DNA from: an uncultured Gammaproteobacteria bacterium
GTDB lineage: Bacteria; Pseudomonadota; Gammaproteobacteria; Ga0077536
Reading direction: 5' to 3'
NCBI GenBank assembly: GCA_938075585.1
Contig: CALJHG010000070.1
Coordinates: 1 to 49,812 of the forward strand
Length of the DNA: 49,812 nt
Below are positions 26,657 through 35,135 of the stretch, piece by piece. A program made the position numbers and the translations under genes. How positions within the stretch are numbered: the stretch's first letter is position 1; each line of letters opens with the position of its first letter. Below the pieces are notes generated by a model. It was not told the DNA's origin. It did no database searches and saw only the letters and a list, made by a program, of their open reading frames with translations.

Positions 26657-29404
26657 CTAAAGCGCCTTTATCTGTGTCTTCAATTTTGTTACAGCAGCTG
26701 TAGCCTTTTCTAGGCGGAGGTTCACCTGTTCGACGACTTTTTTTGGGGCTTTATCAACGAAATTCTTGTTTTTCAACTTGCTAGCTGTCGCGTCGGCCTC
26801 GGCGATGGCCTTCGCCAGTTCTTTGGAAAGGCGCTCTCTCTCAGCAGCCTTGTCTATAAGGCCCTCAAAAGGAATACATATGGTCATATTTTCTGCAAGG
26901 GAAGTAGCAACTTCGCTGCTCGGGTAGGTATCAAAGCTAGGTTTATTGACCCGCGCTAACTGCATAATAATTTTAGCATGCGTGGAGATTAGTTTTTTGT
27001 CTTTTTCTGTTGCGTCTTTGATAAAGATAGGTAGAGTTTTTCTGGGTTCAATATCGTATTTGGCGCGTATGCGTCGTATTCCAAGAATTATTTCCTTAAG
27101 TACCTCGAAGTTGTTTCCCTTAAGTTTGGCTGGTTGGGTGTCGGCCTCGACAGGGTAAGTTTGTAACATTAACGAACCTTCGTTAGGGTTATTGGGGATT
27201 TTTTGCCATATTTCTTCTGAGATGAACGGCATGAACGGATGTAGGGCTCGTAAGAAATTGTCGAGTAAGGAAATTAATGTGTCGCAGACACCATCTTTTT
27301 CAGTTTGGGAAGCGTCAGTCGAATAGAGAGTTACTTTGGCAATTTCAATGTACCAATCGCAGTAGTCATCCCAGACAAACTCATAGAGAGCTTGCGCTGC
27401 TCGATCGAAACGATAGTCCTTAAAGCCTTTCCTTACTTTGACGATGGCATCATTGAAGCGCATGGAGATCCATTCCTCTGGTAGACCTTTCACAAGCTCA
27501 TGACCAGAGGTCTTAGATTGATTCGATTCTATTGCTGCGAAAACAAATCGGGCGGCGTTCCAAATTTTATTACAAAAATTCATGTAACCATTTATTCGCC
27601 CTAAGTCGAATCGAATATCCCTACCTTGCGTGGCCATAATAGCAAACGTAAAACGTAAGGCGTCAGTTCCATAGCTCGGAATGCCTTTAGGAAATTCTTT
27701 CCTTGTTTCCCGTTCTATCCTGTCGGCGTCCTCTGGACGCAAAAGCCCTGTTCTCCTTTTTTGAACCAGCGATTCAATATCTATACCATCTATTAGATCA
27801 ATAGGGTCGATTATATTTCCTTTAGATTTGGACATTTTATTGCCCCTGCCATCGCGGACTAGTCCATGTATGTAGACTTCTTCAAATGGTACTTCGCCCG
27901 TGAATTTGATACCCATCATGATCATCCGAGCAACCCAGAAAAAAATTATATCGAACCCGGTGACTAGCGCATTTGTGGGATAGAATGCTTGAAGCTCCCT
28001 AGTTTTTTTAGGCCACCCCAGCGTAGAGAATGGCCAAAGCGCGGACGAAAACCAAGTATCTAGCACGTCGGGGTCTTGAAAAAGCTTGGTATCGGATGAG
28101 ATTCCGGCGCTTTTGCGAGCATCGGCTTCGCTATAACCTACGAAGACATTCCCTTCATCGTCATACCACGCAGGTATTCGATGTCCCCACCATAACTGTC
28201 TCGAGATGCACCAGTCCTCGATGTTATTCATCCACTCAAAATAGGTTTTTGACCAGTTTTCTGGGATAAATTTAACACTCCCATCTTTAACAGCCTCGAT
28301 TGCTGGTGCGGCTAGTTCTTCGGCCTTAACAAACCATTGATCTGTAAGATATGGTTCTATGATACTTTGAGTTCGATCTCCTCTGGGAACCATAAGTGTA
28401 TGATTTTCAATTTTTTCCATCAAATTGAGGCTGCTTAGCTCTTGAATTACAGCATCTCGGGCCTCAAATCTGTCTAACTCTTGGAAACGTTTAGGCACAT
28501 TTTTATTAAGTGAGGCTTTTTCGGAAAAAATATTAATTACTTTTAGATTATGACGCTGGCCAACTTGGTAGTCATTAAAATCATGCGCAGGAGTTATTTT
28601 TACGCAACCAGATCCAAACATTGGGTCGACGTAATCATCAGCAATGATTGGTATTAGTCTGTCTGAAAGGGGCAGGGATATTTTCTCACCAACCAAGTGC
28701 TTATATCTATCATCTTTAGGGTGTACCGCTACCGCAGAATCTCCCAGCATAGTTTCTGGCCTCGTAGTAGCAACAACCAGATGACCTTGACCATTTTCAA
28801 GAGGATACCGTAAATGCCATAAGTGGCCATTTTCTTGCTCGGAGATTACCTCTAGATCTGAAATCGCAGTTTTTAGGACAGGATCCCAATTTACTAGTCT
28901 TTTACCTCTGTAGATTAAGCCTTCTCGGAATAGTCGAACAAAAACTTCCCTAACACTGGCTGAAAGTTGATCGTCTAAAGTGAATCTCTCGCGACTCCAA
29001 TCCATTGAAGAGCCCATACGCCTTAGTTGCTGCGAAATCGTGCCACCAGATTGCTCTTTCCAGTCCCAAGCCTCCTGCATGAAGGCATCGCGCCCTATTT
29101 CATGCCGAGATTTACCCGATAACTCTAATTGTCGTTCAACGACTATCTGGGTGGCAATGCCAGCATGATCGCAGCCACATTGCCACAGCACACTGAGGTC
29201 ATTCATTCGATTAAAACGAACCAGACTGTCCATTAATGTATCCTGAAATGCGTGCCCCATATGCAGACTACCAGTTACATTCGGCGGCGGTAGCATAATA
29301 CAATAGGAGTTTTTCTTTAGGCTACTTGGTTTAAAGTAGCCCGAATCTTCCCAAGACTTATAAAGTCGTTGCTCGATTTCTTTGGGGTTGTAGCTTTTCT
29401 CCAT
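26657..29404 (-). CDS. valS: Valyl-tRNA synthetase
   Basis: Class I synthetase of 915 residues. The HIGH box is PPPNVTGSLHMGHA at about residues 38-51, and the KMSKS loop is GNKMSKSKGN. A connective editing domain contains VVATTRPETMLGD, and the anticodon-binding domain includes WDDYCDWYIEIAK. The C-terminal coiled coil (from about residue 850) is rich in K, E and A and ends VTKLKTQIKAL. It is slightly shorter than the E. coli enzyme (951). It lies downstream of pepA and holC in the classic pepA-holC-valS order. Confidence 0.98.
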   Translation of the reverse strand: MEKSYNPKEIEQRLYKSWEDSGYFKPSSLKKNSYCIMLPPPNVTGSLHMGHAFQDTLMDSLVRFNRMNDLSVLWQCGCDHAGIATQIVVERQLELSGKSRHEIGRDAFMQEAWDWKEQSGGTISQQLRRMGSSMDWSRERFTLDDQLSASVREVFVRLFREGLIYRGKRLVNWDPVLKTAISDLEVISEQENGHLWHLRYPLENGQGHLVVATTRPETMLGDSAVAVHPKDDRYKHLVGEKISLPLSDRLIPIIADDYVDPMFGSGCVKITPAHDFNDYQVGQRHNLKVINIFSEKASLNKNVPKRFQELDRFEARDAVIQELSSLNLMEKIENHTLMVPRGDRTQSIIEPYLTDQWFVKAEELAAPAIEAVKDGSVKFIPENWSKTYFEWMNNIEDWCISRQLWWGHRIPAWYDDEGNVFVGYSEADARKSAGISSDTKLFQDPDVLDTWFSSALWPFSTLGWPKKTRELQAFYPTNALVTGFDIIFFWVARMIMMGIKFTGEVPFEEVYIHGLVRDGRGNKMSKSKGNIIDPIDLIDGIDIESLVQKRRTGLLRPEDADRIERETRKEFPKGIPSYGTDALRFTFAIMATQGRDIRFDLGRINGYMNFCNKIWNAARFVFAAIESNQSKTSGHELVKGLPEEWISMRFNDAIVKVRKGFKDYRFDRAAQALYEFVWDDYCDWYIEIAKVTLYSTDASQTEKDGVCDTLISLLDNFLRALHPFMPFISEEIWQKIPNNPNEGSLMLQTYPVEADTQPAKLKGNNFEVLKEIILGIRRIRAKYDIEPRKTLPIFIKDATEKDKKLISTHAKIIMQLARVNKPSFDTYPSSEVATSLAENMTICIPFEGLIDKAAERERLSKELAKAIAEADATASKLKNKNFVDKAPKKVVEQVNLRLEKATAAVTKLKTQIKAL

Positions 29405-29511
29405 GTGTTTTCTGGTGCTTTCTAAAGTGTTTTATTAATAGTTTATTATCATTTGAGCTTACGAAAAACGTGATTGACGCGCTAATACTTAGGACTGACA
29501 CTTAGATTATA

Positions 29512-29940
29512 TCAAGAGAGGCTGATTTTGTGCGTAAAAATGGGGAAACCCCTATCCTGATAATATTTATATTTCACGCGGGCGGAGTTGCGGCTGCTCT
29601 CATCGTAGCCGGTAGGCTCGACTACTCGCTGAAATTTACTTACGGTTGTGGGCACATCTTCTCCTAGGTTGATCAGTAGATCTGACTTGATTGCTTGAGA
29701 TAATCTATCACCAATAATAACAGGCGCGGTGTGGTTTTCGCTCTGGCGCTCATGGGGAACAAAGCTTTCTGCTGAAAAACTCCACAAGAGGTCATCCATT
29801 TCTTTGACAGACCTTTCGTTCAAGCAGCGGATAAATATCTCATGATTTTTTTTCCAAGCTTTTTCAGTGATGCGACACATTAATACATTTTGAGCCAGTT
29901 GGCTGAGGCTGTCGTGTATATAGAAATCGACTCTGGTCAT
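29512..29940 (-). CDS. holC: DNA polymerase III subunit chi
   Basis: Clamp-loader-associated subunit that links polymerase III holoenzyme to SSB. The track ORF starts at 30075 inside pepA. The likely start is the ATG at 29940, 4 bp after the pepA stop, giving 142 residues with the family N-terminus MTRVDFYIHDSLSQLAQNVL. FIRCLNERSVKEMDDLLWSF and the late FPIFTHK-like strand agree with HolC. Divergence from E. coli is notable, and the call is supported by its place between pepA and valS. Confidence 0.88.
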   Translation of the reverse strand: MTRVDFYIHDSLSQLAQNVLMCRITEKAWKKNHEIFIRCLNERSVKEMDDLLWSFSAESFVPHERQSENHTAPVIIGDRLSQAIKSDLLINLGEDVPTTVSKFQRVVEPTGYDESSRNSARVKYKYYQDRGFPIFTHKISLS

Positions 29941-29944
29941 GTTG

Positions 29945-31450
29945 TTACTTCGTCGCTTGCGAGCATATATATTGGGACAGAAGGGCCACTGGTCTACCAG
30001 TAGCTCCTTTATTAGCACCAGAGTTCCAAGCGGTTCCAGCGATATCCAAGTGCGCCCATCGCTGGTTTTCAACAAACCGAGAGAGGAAGCAAGCAGCAGT
30101 TATAGTTCCGGCGCTTCTACCACCGACATTAGCCATGTCTGCAAATGGACTTTCAATTTGTTTTTGGTAGTCAGCCCATAACGGCAATCGCCATACGCGA
30201 TCATGGGCCGCTTCACCAGCTTCGGTGAGATCTAACGATAGTTGGTCATCATTTGATAAGAGTCCTGTTGCGTGGGCGCCCAAGGCTACAACACAAGCTC
30301 CGGTCAATGTAGCCACGTCTATTATTACATTTGGATCGAATTGTTCAGCGTAGGTTAAAGCATCGCATAGGATGAGTCTCCCTTCCGCATCTGTATTAAG
30401 GATTTCTATGGTTTGGCCGGACATACTTTTCACGATATCACCAGGCTTACTGGCATTTCCGTCTGGTAAGTTTTCAGTGGCTGGAATTAAGGCGATAACA
30501 TCTACTGCCGGCTGCATTTTAGCAACAGTGAGCATAGTCCCTAGTACCGATGCTGCGCCACCCATGTCATATTTCATCTCATCCATTGCAGCGCCCGGTT
30601 TTAGTGATATTCCTCCAGAGTCAAATGTAACCCCTTTCCCAACAAGCACTATTGGCTTTTGTCCCTCTACTTGACTTTGCCTATATTTAAGTTCGATTAG
30701 TTTCGCGGGTTGTCGTGAACCCTGAGATACGGAAAGAAATGATCCCATTCCCATTTTTTCCATATCCATTTCTTCCAAAATCTTACATTGCAAGGCAGGA
30801 TACTCAGCTGCTAATTGGACTGCAGTTTCAGCTAAATGAGTCGGCGTACAAACGTTTCCTGGACGGTTAGCAAGATCTTTAGCCAGTGAGATACCGGCTA
30901 TCAGCGCCTTCGCATCAGCTATAGATTTTCTGATACTAGTTACAATGGTCTTATCAAGAGAAACAAAGGCCAGTCTAGACAATCGTTTTTTTCGCTTATT
31001 TTTTGTTTTCAACTCATCAAACGCGTAGAGCTCAGCATCTAAAATTCTAGCGTGTTGTTTTATTTTCCAGTCATTATCTCTCCTGAGAACTTTCACTTGG
31101 TCTAAAGTGCTGCTGACCGAAGTCGCGGGGAGCTTACCGAGTTCTTTTGCCACGGTAGCTAATATTTGCCTATACTCTGCTTCATCTATCCCCTTATCTG
31201 AGCCGCTATTGACGAGCATTAACCGATCGGCCTTTAGCCCTGAACAATTATTAACAAGAACGTTCGCTCCGATTTTTTTCTTGATGTCCTCTAACTCAAT
31301 TATTTTGCTAATTACACCTCTTGTTTTTTTGTCGAGGCCCTCCGCTATAGGTCCGATCGACTTACCTTTGAGTACTGGTATTACAAGACAGGATGTCTTG
31401 ATTTCGTGAAGGTCTGTCGTTTGTAATGATATTTCCATTGTGATTCTCAT
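29945..31450 (-). CDS. pepA: Leucyl aminopeptidase PepA (M17)
   Basis: Two-metal cytosolic aminopeptidase; in E. coli it also binds DNA as a regulator. The catalytic domain has VGKGVTFDSGGISLKPG, DMGGAASVLG and the M17 signature NTDAEGRLIL, with a late SPFADMANVGGRSAGTITA. The length is 501 residues from the ATG at 31450; the ATG at 31438 (MEISLQTTD) has a better-placed GAGAA and is an alternative start. It is divergent from lptG across about 140 bp, and holC follows after 4 bp. Confidence 0.96.
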   Translation of the reverse strand: MRITMEISLQTTDLHEIKTSCLVIPVLKGKSIGPIAEGLDKKTRGVISKIIELEDIKKKIGANVLVNNCSGLKADRLMLVNSGSDKGIDEAEYRQILATVAKELGKLPATSVSSTLDQVKVLRRDNDWKIKQHARILDAELYAFDELKTKNKRKKRLSRLAFVSLDKTIVTSIRKSIADAKALIAGISLAKDLANRPGNVCTPTHLAETAVQLAAEYPALQCKILEEMDMEKMGMGSFLSVSQGSRQPAKLIELKYRQSQVEGQKPIVLVGKGVTFDSGGISLKPGAAMDEMKYDMGGAASVLGTMLTVAKMQPAVDVIALIPATENLPDGNASKPGDIVKSMSGQTIEILNTDAEGRLILCDALTYAEQFDPNVIIDVATLTGACVVALGAHATGLLSNDDQLSLDLTEAGEAAHDRVWRLPLWADYQKQIESPFADMANVGGRSAGTITAACFLSRFVENQRWAHLDIAGTAWNSGANKGATGRPVALLSQYICSQATK

Positions 31451-31590
31451 TTAAAAGCGTTACTGATGAACTGCAGTATAGTGTCTAAGCGTCGCACAAT
31501 TTGCGCCGCCCGATTAATCATTAGTGTATCCTTCGTTATAGATTAAGGTAAAGTGCCAAGACTACATATTCTGTCAAAGTAGGTCACGGA

Positions 31591-32640
31591 ATGAAAATAC
31601 TCGAAAAATACATCGGGAAGTCAGTTATTTTAAGTTCGCTAGTGATTTTAGCCTGTCTGATAGGTATTTTTTCATTTTTTTCATTAATAGAAAATTTATC
31701 TGAGCATAATTCTGTGAGTGGAATCACAGTATTTTTCGAGTCCGTGCTGGAGGTGCCAGGGTTAGTATTTGATTTGATGCCGATTGCTGCTCTTGTCGGA
31801 GCCTTATTGGCACTAGGTGGTTTAACCGAGAACCATGAGCTTGTCGTCATAAGAATGGCTGGTGGCGCAAAAAGTTATATTTTTAGAATCATGCTTAAAA
31901 GTGCTTCTGTACTTGTTATTATTGCTATAGTTGCCGGAGAGTTTCTGGCCCCCGTGTGCCAGAATATATCCTCTAAAATGACTTCGCTATCTTCCGAGCC
32001 CGCAATACAAAACGAGCGGATTTGGACCAAGGAAAATCAGACTTTTATCAGCGTTGGTCGTCTAGTATCTGATTGTCACCTGAAAAACGTAAAAGTTCAC
32101 AAATTTTCAGATAGAGGAGTTTTAGAGGAGTCAATATTAGCAAAAAACGGTTATTGTATAAAAAATGGTTGGGAATTGAATGATGTAGAATCTACCTTTT
32201 TTGATGGCGATGTTAGCCGAGTGGAACGCGCTGAAATTTTAATTTGGGTAACCGAGATCGATCCTAATTTGTTTGGTCTGCTGGGCTTAGATCCAGAAAA
32301 GTTAGGGTTGGCTGATCTTTGGACTTACGTCAATTATGCGAAACAGGGTGCTCAAAATTCGCAATTGTGGATCCAAGCATTTTGGGCCCGATTAGTGCAT
32401 CCTTTCACGATATATCTTATGGTTTTCTTGGCCTTGCCTATAGTATTAATGAGTTCTCGCAGTAACCCGTTAGGCCGAGTTATATTCATAGGAGTTTGCG
32501 TAGGTCTCGGTTTTTATGTCTTTAATGAGTTGTCGTCTAGTTTCGGCATTGCGTTTAATTTGGATCCTATTATTGTTTCTTTCAGCCCTAGTATTCTTAT
32601 GCTGGGTATTGGAGCATGGTTAAATGTCCGCTCGCGGTAG
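31591..32640 (+). CDS. lptG: LPS export permease LptG
   Basis: Inner-membrane permease of the LptB2FG transporter that extracts lipopolysaccharide. The 349-residue protein has N-terminal membrane segments, a central periplasmic beta-jellyroll (about residues 130-260) and C-terminal membrane segments. Features specific to LptG over LptF are the start KILEKYIGKSV, the coupling-helix region LVGALLALGGLTENHELVVIRMAG and LLGLDPEKLGLADLWTYV. In relatives lptF lies between pepA and lptG; here there is none. It converges on the RDD gene with 3 bp between stops. Confidence 0.93.
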   Translation: MKILEKYIGKSVILSSLVILACLIGIFSFFSLIENLSEHNSVSGITVFFESVLEVPGLVFDLMPIAALVGALLALGGLTENHELVVIRMAGGAKSYIFRIMLKSASVLVIIAIVAGEFLAPVCQNISSKMTSLSSEPAIQNERIWTKENQTFISVGRLVSDCHLKNVKVHKFSDRGVLEESILAKNGYCIKNGWELNDVESTFFDGDVSRVERAEILIWVTEIDPNLFGLLGLDPEKLGLADLWTYVNYAKQGAQNSQLWIQAFWARLVHPFTIYLMVFLALPIVLMSSRSNPLGRVIFIGVCVGLGFYVFNELSSSFGIAFNLDPIIVSFSPSILMLGIGAWLNVRSR

Positions 32641-32643
32641 AAA

Positions 32644-33072
32644 CTAGATTTTTCGGATGTAGGTTTTGGATAGAACGTCTTGCCAAGTAAGTTTGTCTGC
32701 CCTCCAAAGAGCAGGCGCGTATCCGATACCCATCGTCCCTAATGAGATTGCGGCGGCGGCAAATCGAAATAATGAATCAGCTTTTGTTAGTGAGCCTCCA
32801 TCAAACTTTTTAATTTCTAATTTCCAAACTTGCATACCGAGAGTTTTACCTTTTTGCCAGCATACGACGAAATAAAAAAATATAATTGCTAAAATGTATA
32901 TAAGAAACAATACATTGCCGGGTTCAATTACGTCGCCTGAAAATAATACTGGAATAAAGCACGCAAAAAATACTATTGCGATCACTGCTATCGCGTCATA
33001 AACTAGACTGCCTATACGTGCACCTAGTGAAGCTGATGATGTTATCGGTTCCGAGTTTTTCACTGATTGCAT
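32644..33072 (-). CDS. RDD-family membrane protein
   Basis: A 142-residue integral membrane protein with an RDD-like domain. It has a first membrane helix region starting near LGARIGSLVYDAIAVIAIVFFA, a second helix VLFLIYILAIIFFYFVVCWQKGKTLGMQVWKLEI (containing the typical KGKTLGMQ turn), and a third hydrophobic stretch before ALWRADKLTWQDVLSKTYI. Function is unknown in general. RDD genes frequently neighbour lptFG in pseudomonad-like genomes, though orientation here is convergent. Confidence 0.88.
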   Translation of the reverse strand: MQSVKNSEPITSSASLGARIGSLVYDAIAVIAIVFFACFIPVLFSGDVIEPGNVLFLIYILAIIFFYFVVCWQKGKTLGMQVWKLEIKKFDGGSLTKADSLFRFAAAAISLGTMGIGYAPALWRADKLTWQDVLSKTYIRKI

Positions 33073-33111
33073 TTGTGATTAATTTAGAGGTCCTAATGTA
33101 CTAAAATTTTA

Positions 33112-33186
33112 TGGCGCTCCCTAGGGGAATCGAACCCCTGTTTTCGCCGTGAGAGGGCGACGTCCTGACCGCTAGACGAAGGGAGC
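33112..33186 (-). tRNA. tRNA-Glu (anticodon CUC), CCA encoded
   Basis: Read on the minus strand, a 75-nt cloverleaf forms. The acceptor arms GCTCCCT and AGGGAGC pair fully, the D arm contains GTCTAGCGGTCAGGAC, and the anticodon stem TCGCC/GGCGA closes a CTCTCAC loop, giving anticodon CUC. The T arm has GTTCGATTC, followed by discriminator G and CCA. It matches the bacterial tRNA-Glu pattern except that the usual UUC anticodon is CUC. Confidence 0.95.
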
Positions 33187-33188
33187 CG

Positions 33189-33260
33189 GTACTTTTCTAA
33201 GGCGTTACCTTAACATTATTTTTGGCAGAAAATGGAATTTTTTAAAATTTTTAAAAGTAC
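33189..33260. repeat. Inverted repeat spanning the pcnB leader
   Basis: GTACTTTT (33189-33196) and AAAAGTAC (33253-33260) are perfect 8-bp arms, with an inner hairpin TAAGG-CGTTA-CCTTA between them. The right arm ends two bases before the pcnB ATG, where no Shine-Dalgarno is seen. A folded leader is possible, but AT-rich composition weakens the case. Confidence 0.35.
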
Positions 33261-33262
33261 GA

Positions 33263-34549
33263 ATGAATAGTTCACTGGATGTTTCTGATGGCTTTAAGAA
33301 GCCTATTATTTACTCCAGAAAAGATCACGCTATTTCGCGTAAACAGATTTCTAGTGCTGCCTTGAAGGTCCTTTATGGCCTAAATGATAATGGGTATCGA
33401 GCCTGCTTAGTTGGTGGCGGGGTAAGAGATTTGTTGCTGGGCCGAGCCCCTAAGGATTTCGACATCGCAACCGACGCTCATCCTGAAAAGATTCGACAAA
33501 TCTTCAAAAATAGTAGGTTAATTGGACGTCGTTTTAGATTAGCACATGTAAGATTTGGTCGCGAAATCATTGAAGTGGCAACTTTTAGGTCTAGCCGCGA
33601 GATGTCTAGTTCTGATTCAGATGTTTCGCAAGAGGGGCAAATTTTAAGAGACAATGCTTACGGAACCTTGGAGGAGGATGTCTGGAGGAGAGATTTCACA
33701 ATAAATGCGCTTTATTACGATATCCGCGATTTTTCAGTACTTGATTATGTTGGTGGTGTGACGGATCTACGACAAGGGGTAATTAACCTGATAGGCAAAC
33801 CCGTTGTTCGCTACCGAGAAGATCCTGTGCGAATGCTTCGTGCGATTCGTTTTTCGGCTAAGTTAGGCTTTACTATTGCCAGGTCGACTATGTCTCCTAT
33901 ACCTTCCCTGGTCCACTTACTTAATGACATATCCCCTGCACGCTTGTTTGATGAGACCATGAAGCTCTTTAATGCAGGTCACGCGCTAGCTACGTACGAG
34001 AGATTATCTGAGGTTGGTCTTTTTGCACTTTTATATCCCAGCACGCGCAGAGTTCAGACTTCAGAGCTCGATAGTCATAATAAATTTGTGTTAAAAGCAT
34101 TACGTAATACAGATCATAGGATATTAAACGGTAAGAGCGTCAATCCGGCTTTTTTAATTTCAGTATTTCTTTGGTATCCTATGAAAACAGTTTATTCGGC
34201 AGAAGTTCGTCGTGGTAACAATCAAAAGGATGCTCTGAGACTCGCCTCTGAAAAAATACTTCGTGAGCAGGCGAAAATTTTGTCGATCCCAAGACGTTTT
34301 ACGCAATCTATTAGAGATATATGGGAGTTGCAAGCCCGATTTTCGAATCGCAGTCCGAGGAGAGCTTCAAGATTGTTAGAGGTGCCTAAGTTTCGCGCGG
34401 CGTATGACTTTTTATTGCTGCGCTCAGGTGCCGATAGAGCCTCATTGAAATTGGCAGACTGGTGGACTCGTTTTCAATCAGCTGATTTCAGTGAAAGAAA
34501 GCAGTTATTTCAAGAAGTAAAACATGCAGAGAAACGTCGGAAAAAATAA
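33263..34549 (+). CDS. pcnB: Poly(A) polymerase I
   Basis: Adds 3' poly(A) tails to RNA, promoting decay. It is a class II nucleotidyltransferase of 428 residues. The nucleotide-binding motif is CLVGGGVRDLLLGRAPKDFD, with the catalytic aspartates in DFDIATDA (about residue 72-79). RRFRLAHVRFGREIIEVATFR follows, and VRYREDPVRMLRAIRFSAKLG is the motif separating these enzymes. The basic C-terminal tail (HAEKRRKK) and the pcnB-folK order favour PcnB over CCA-adding enzyme. It is first gene of a long plus-strand cluster. Confidence 0.95.
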   Translation: MNSSLDVSDGFKKPIIYSRKDHAISRKQISSAALKVLYGLNDNGYRACLVGGGVRDLLLGRAPKDFDIATDAHPEKIRQIFKNSRLIGRRFRLAHVRFGREIIEVATFRSSREMSSSDSDVSQEGQILRDNAYGTLEEDVWRRDFTINALYYDIRDFSVLDYVGGVTDLRQGVINLIGKPVVRYREDPVRMLRAIRFSAKLGFTIARSTMSPIPSLVHLLNDISPARLFDETMKLFNAGHALATYERLSEVGLFALLYPSTRRVQTSELDSHNKFVLKALRNTDHRILNGKSVNPAFLISVFLWYPMKTVYSAEVRRGNNQKDALRLASEKILREQAKILSIPRRFTQSIRDIWELQARFSNRSPRRASRLLEVPKFRAAYDFLLLRSGADRASLKLADWWTRFQSADFSERKQLFQEVKHAEKRRKK

Positions 34550-34566
34550 AGTATGAGGAAGCTATT

Positions 34567-35085
34567 TTGAGCTCTCGAATCTCCGTTTTTGTGGGTCTCG
34601 GTAGTAATTTAGACAACCCTGTTCGTCAAATTCGTGCGGCATTCTCCAATTTGACCCAAATCAGGAATACTTCTTTAGAGAAATGTTCAAGCCTCTTTTC
34701 AGGGCCGGCAATGGGTGGTCAAAAAAATCAGGCGGACTATATCAACGCTGTAGCAATGTTGACCACTACATTATCTCCACTAGATTTACTTGGAGCTTTG
34801 CAAGAGAACGAAACTCTTCAAGGTCGAATTCATGGTGAACGCTGGGGCCCGAGAATTATAGATTTAGACCTACTTATTTATGGTACGCGAATTATCGACG
34901 AAAAGAATCTTTCGGTACCCCATGTTGGGGTTGCTGACAGAGCCTTTGTTCTCGTACCCCTTTCTGAGCTCGACCCCGAACTGGTCGTGCCAAATTTGGG
35001 TAAGGTAAGTGAACTTGTGAAATTAGTTGATTGTAGGCAGTTGGTTCGCCTCGAGTCTACGATGTTAAGCGAGCATTTTAAGTAG
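34567..35085 (+). CDS. folK: 2-amino-4-hydroxy-6-hydroxymethyldihydropteridine pyrophosphokinase
   Basis: Transfers pyrophosphate from ATP to the pterin in folate synthesis. The 172-residue protein begins ISVFVGLGSNLDNP and has the signature RWGPRIIDLDLLIYG near residue 97. VPHVGVADRAFVLVPLSELDP is also typical. The start codon is TTG at 34567, with a GAGGAA element a few bases upstream; no in-frame ATG is placed as well. It follows pcnB by 17 bp. Confidence 0.95.
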   Translation: MSSRISVFVGLGSNLDNPVRQIRAAFSNLTQIRNTSLEKCSSLFSGPAMGGQKNQADYINAVAMLTTTLSPLDLLGALQENETLQGRIHGERWGPRIIDLDLLIYGTRIIDEKNLSVPHVGVADRAFVLVPLSELDPELVVPNLGKVSELVKLVDCRQLVRLESTMLSEHFK

Positions 35086-35135
35086 CGTTTATCTTCTAGA
35101 TTAAGATAATAAAGATATACGGTTATAATAAGAAA

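Noticed and set aside
29490-29511. ACTTAG direct repeat and GACACTT before valS as a copy of the corC-lnt element
   Set aside because: Only a single GACACTT is present without the inverted partner; probably coincidence.
29941-30075. N-terminal extension of the holC ORF into pepA
   Set aside because: The extension is out-of-frame pepA sequence; the ATG at 29940, 4 bp after the pepA stop, gives the normal HolC start and length.
30372-30674. 100-residue plus-strand ORF inside pepA
   Set aside because: Fully antisense to the PepA catalytic core; no independent coding signal.
31584-31850. 88-residue minus-strand ORF across the lptG start
   Set aside because: Antisense to LptG, Ser/Thr/Lys-rich, no motif and no ribosome-binding site; most likely a shadow.
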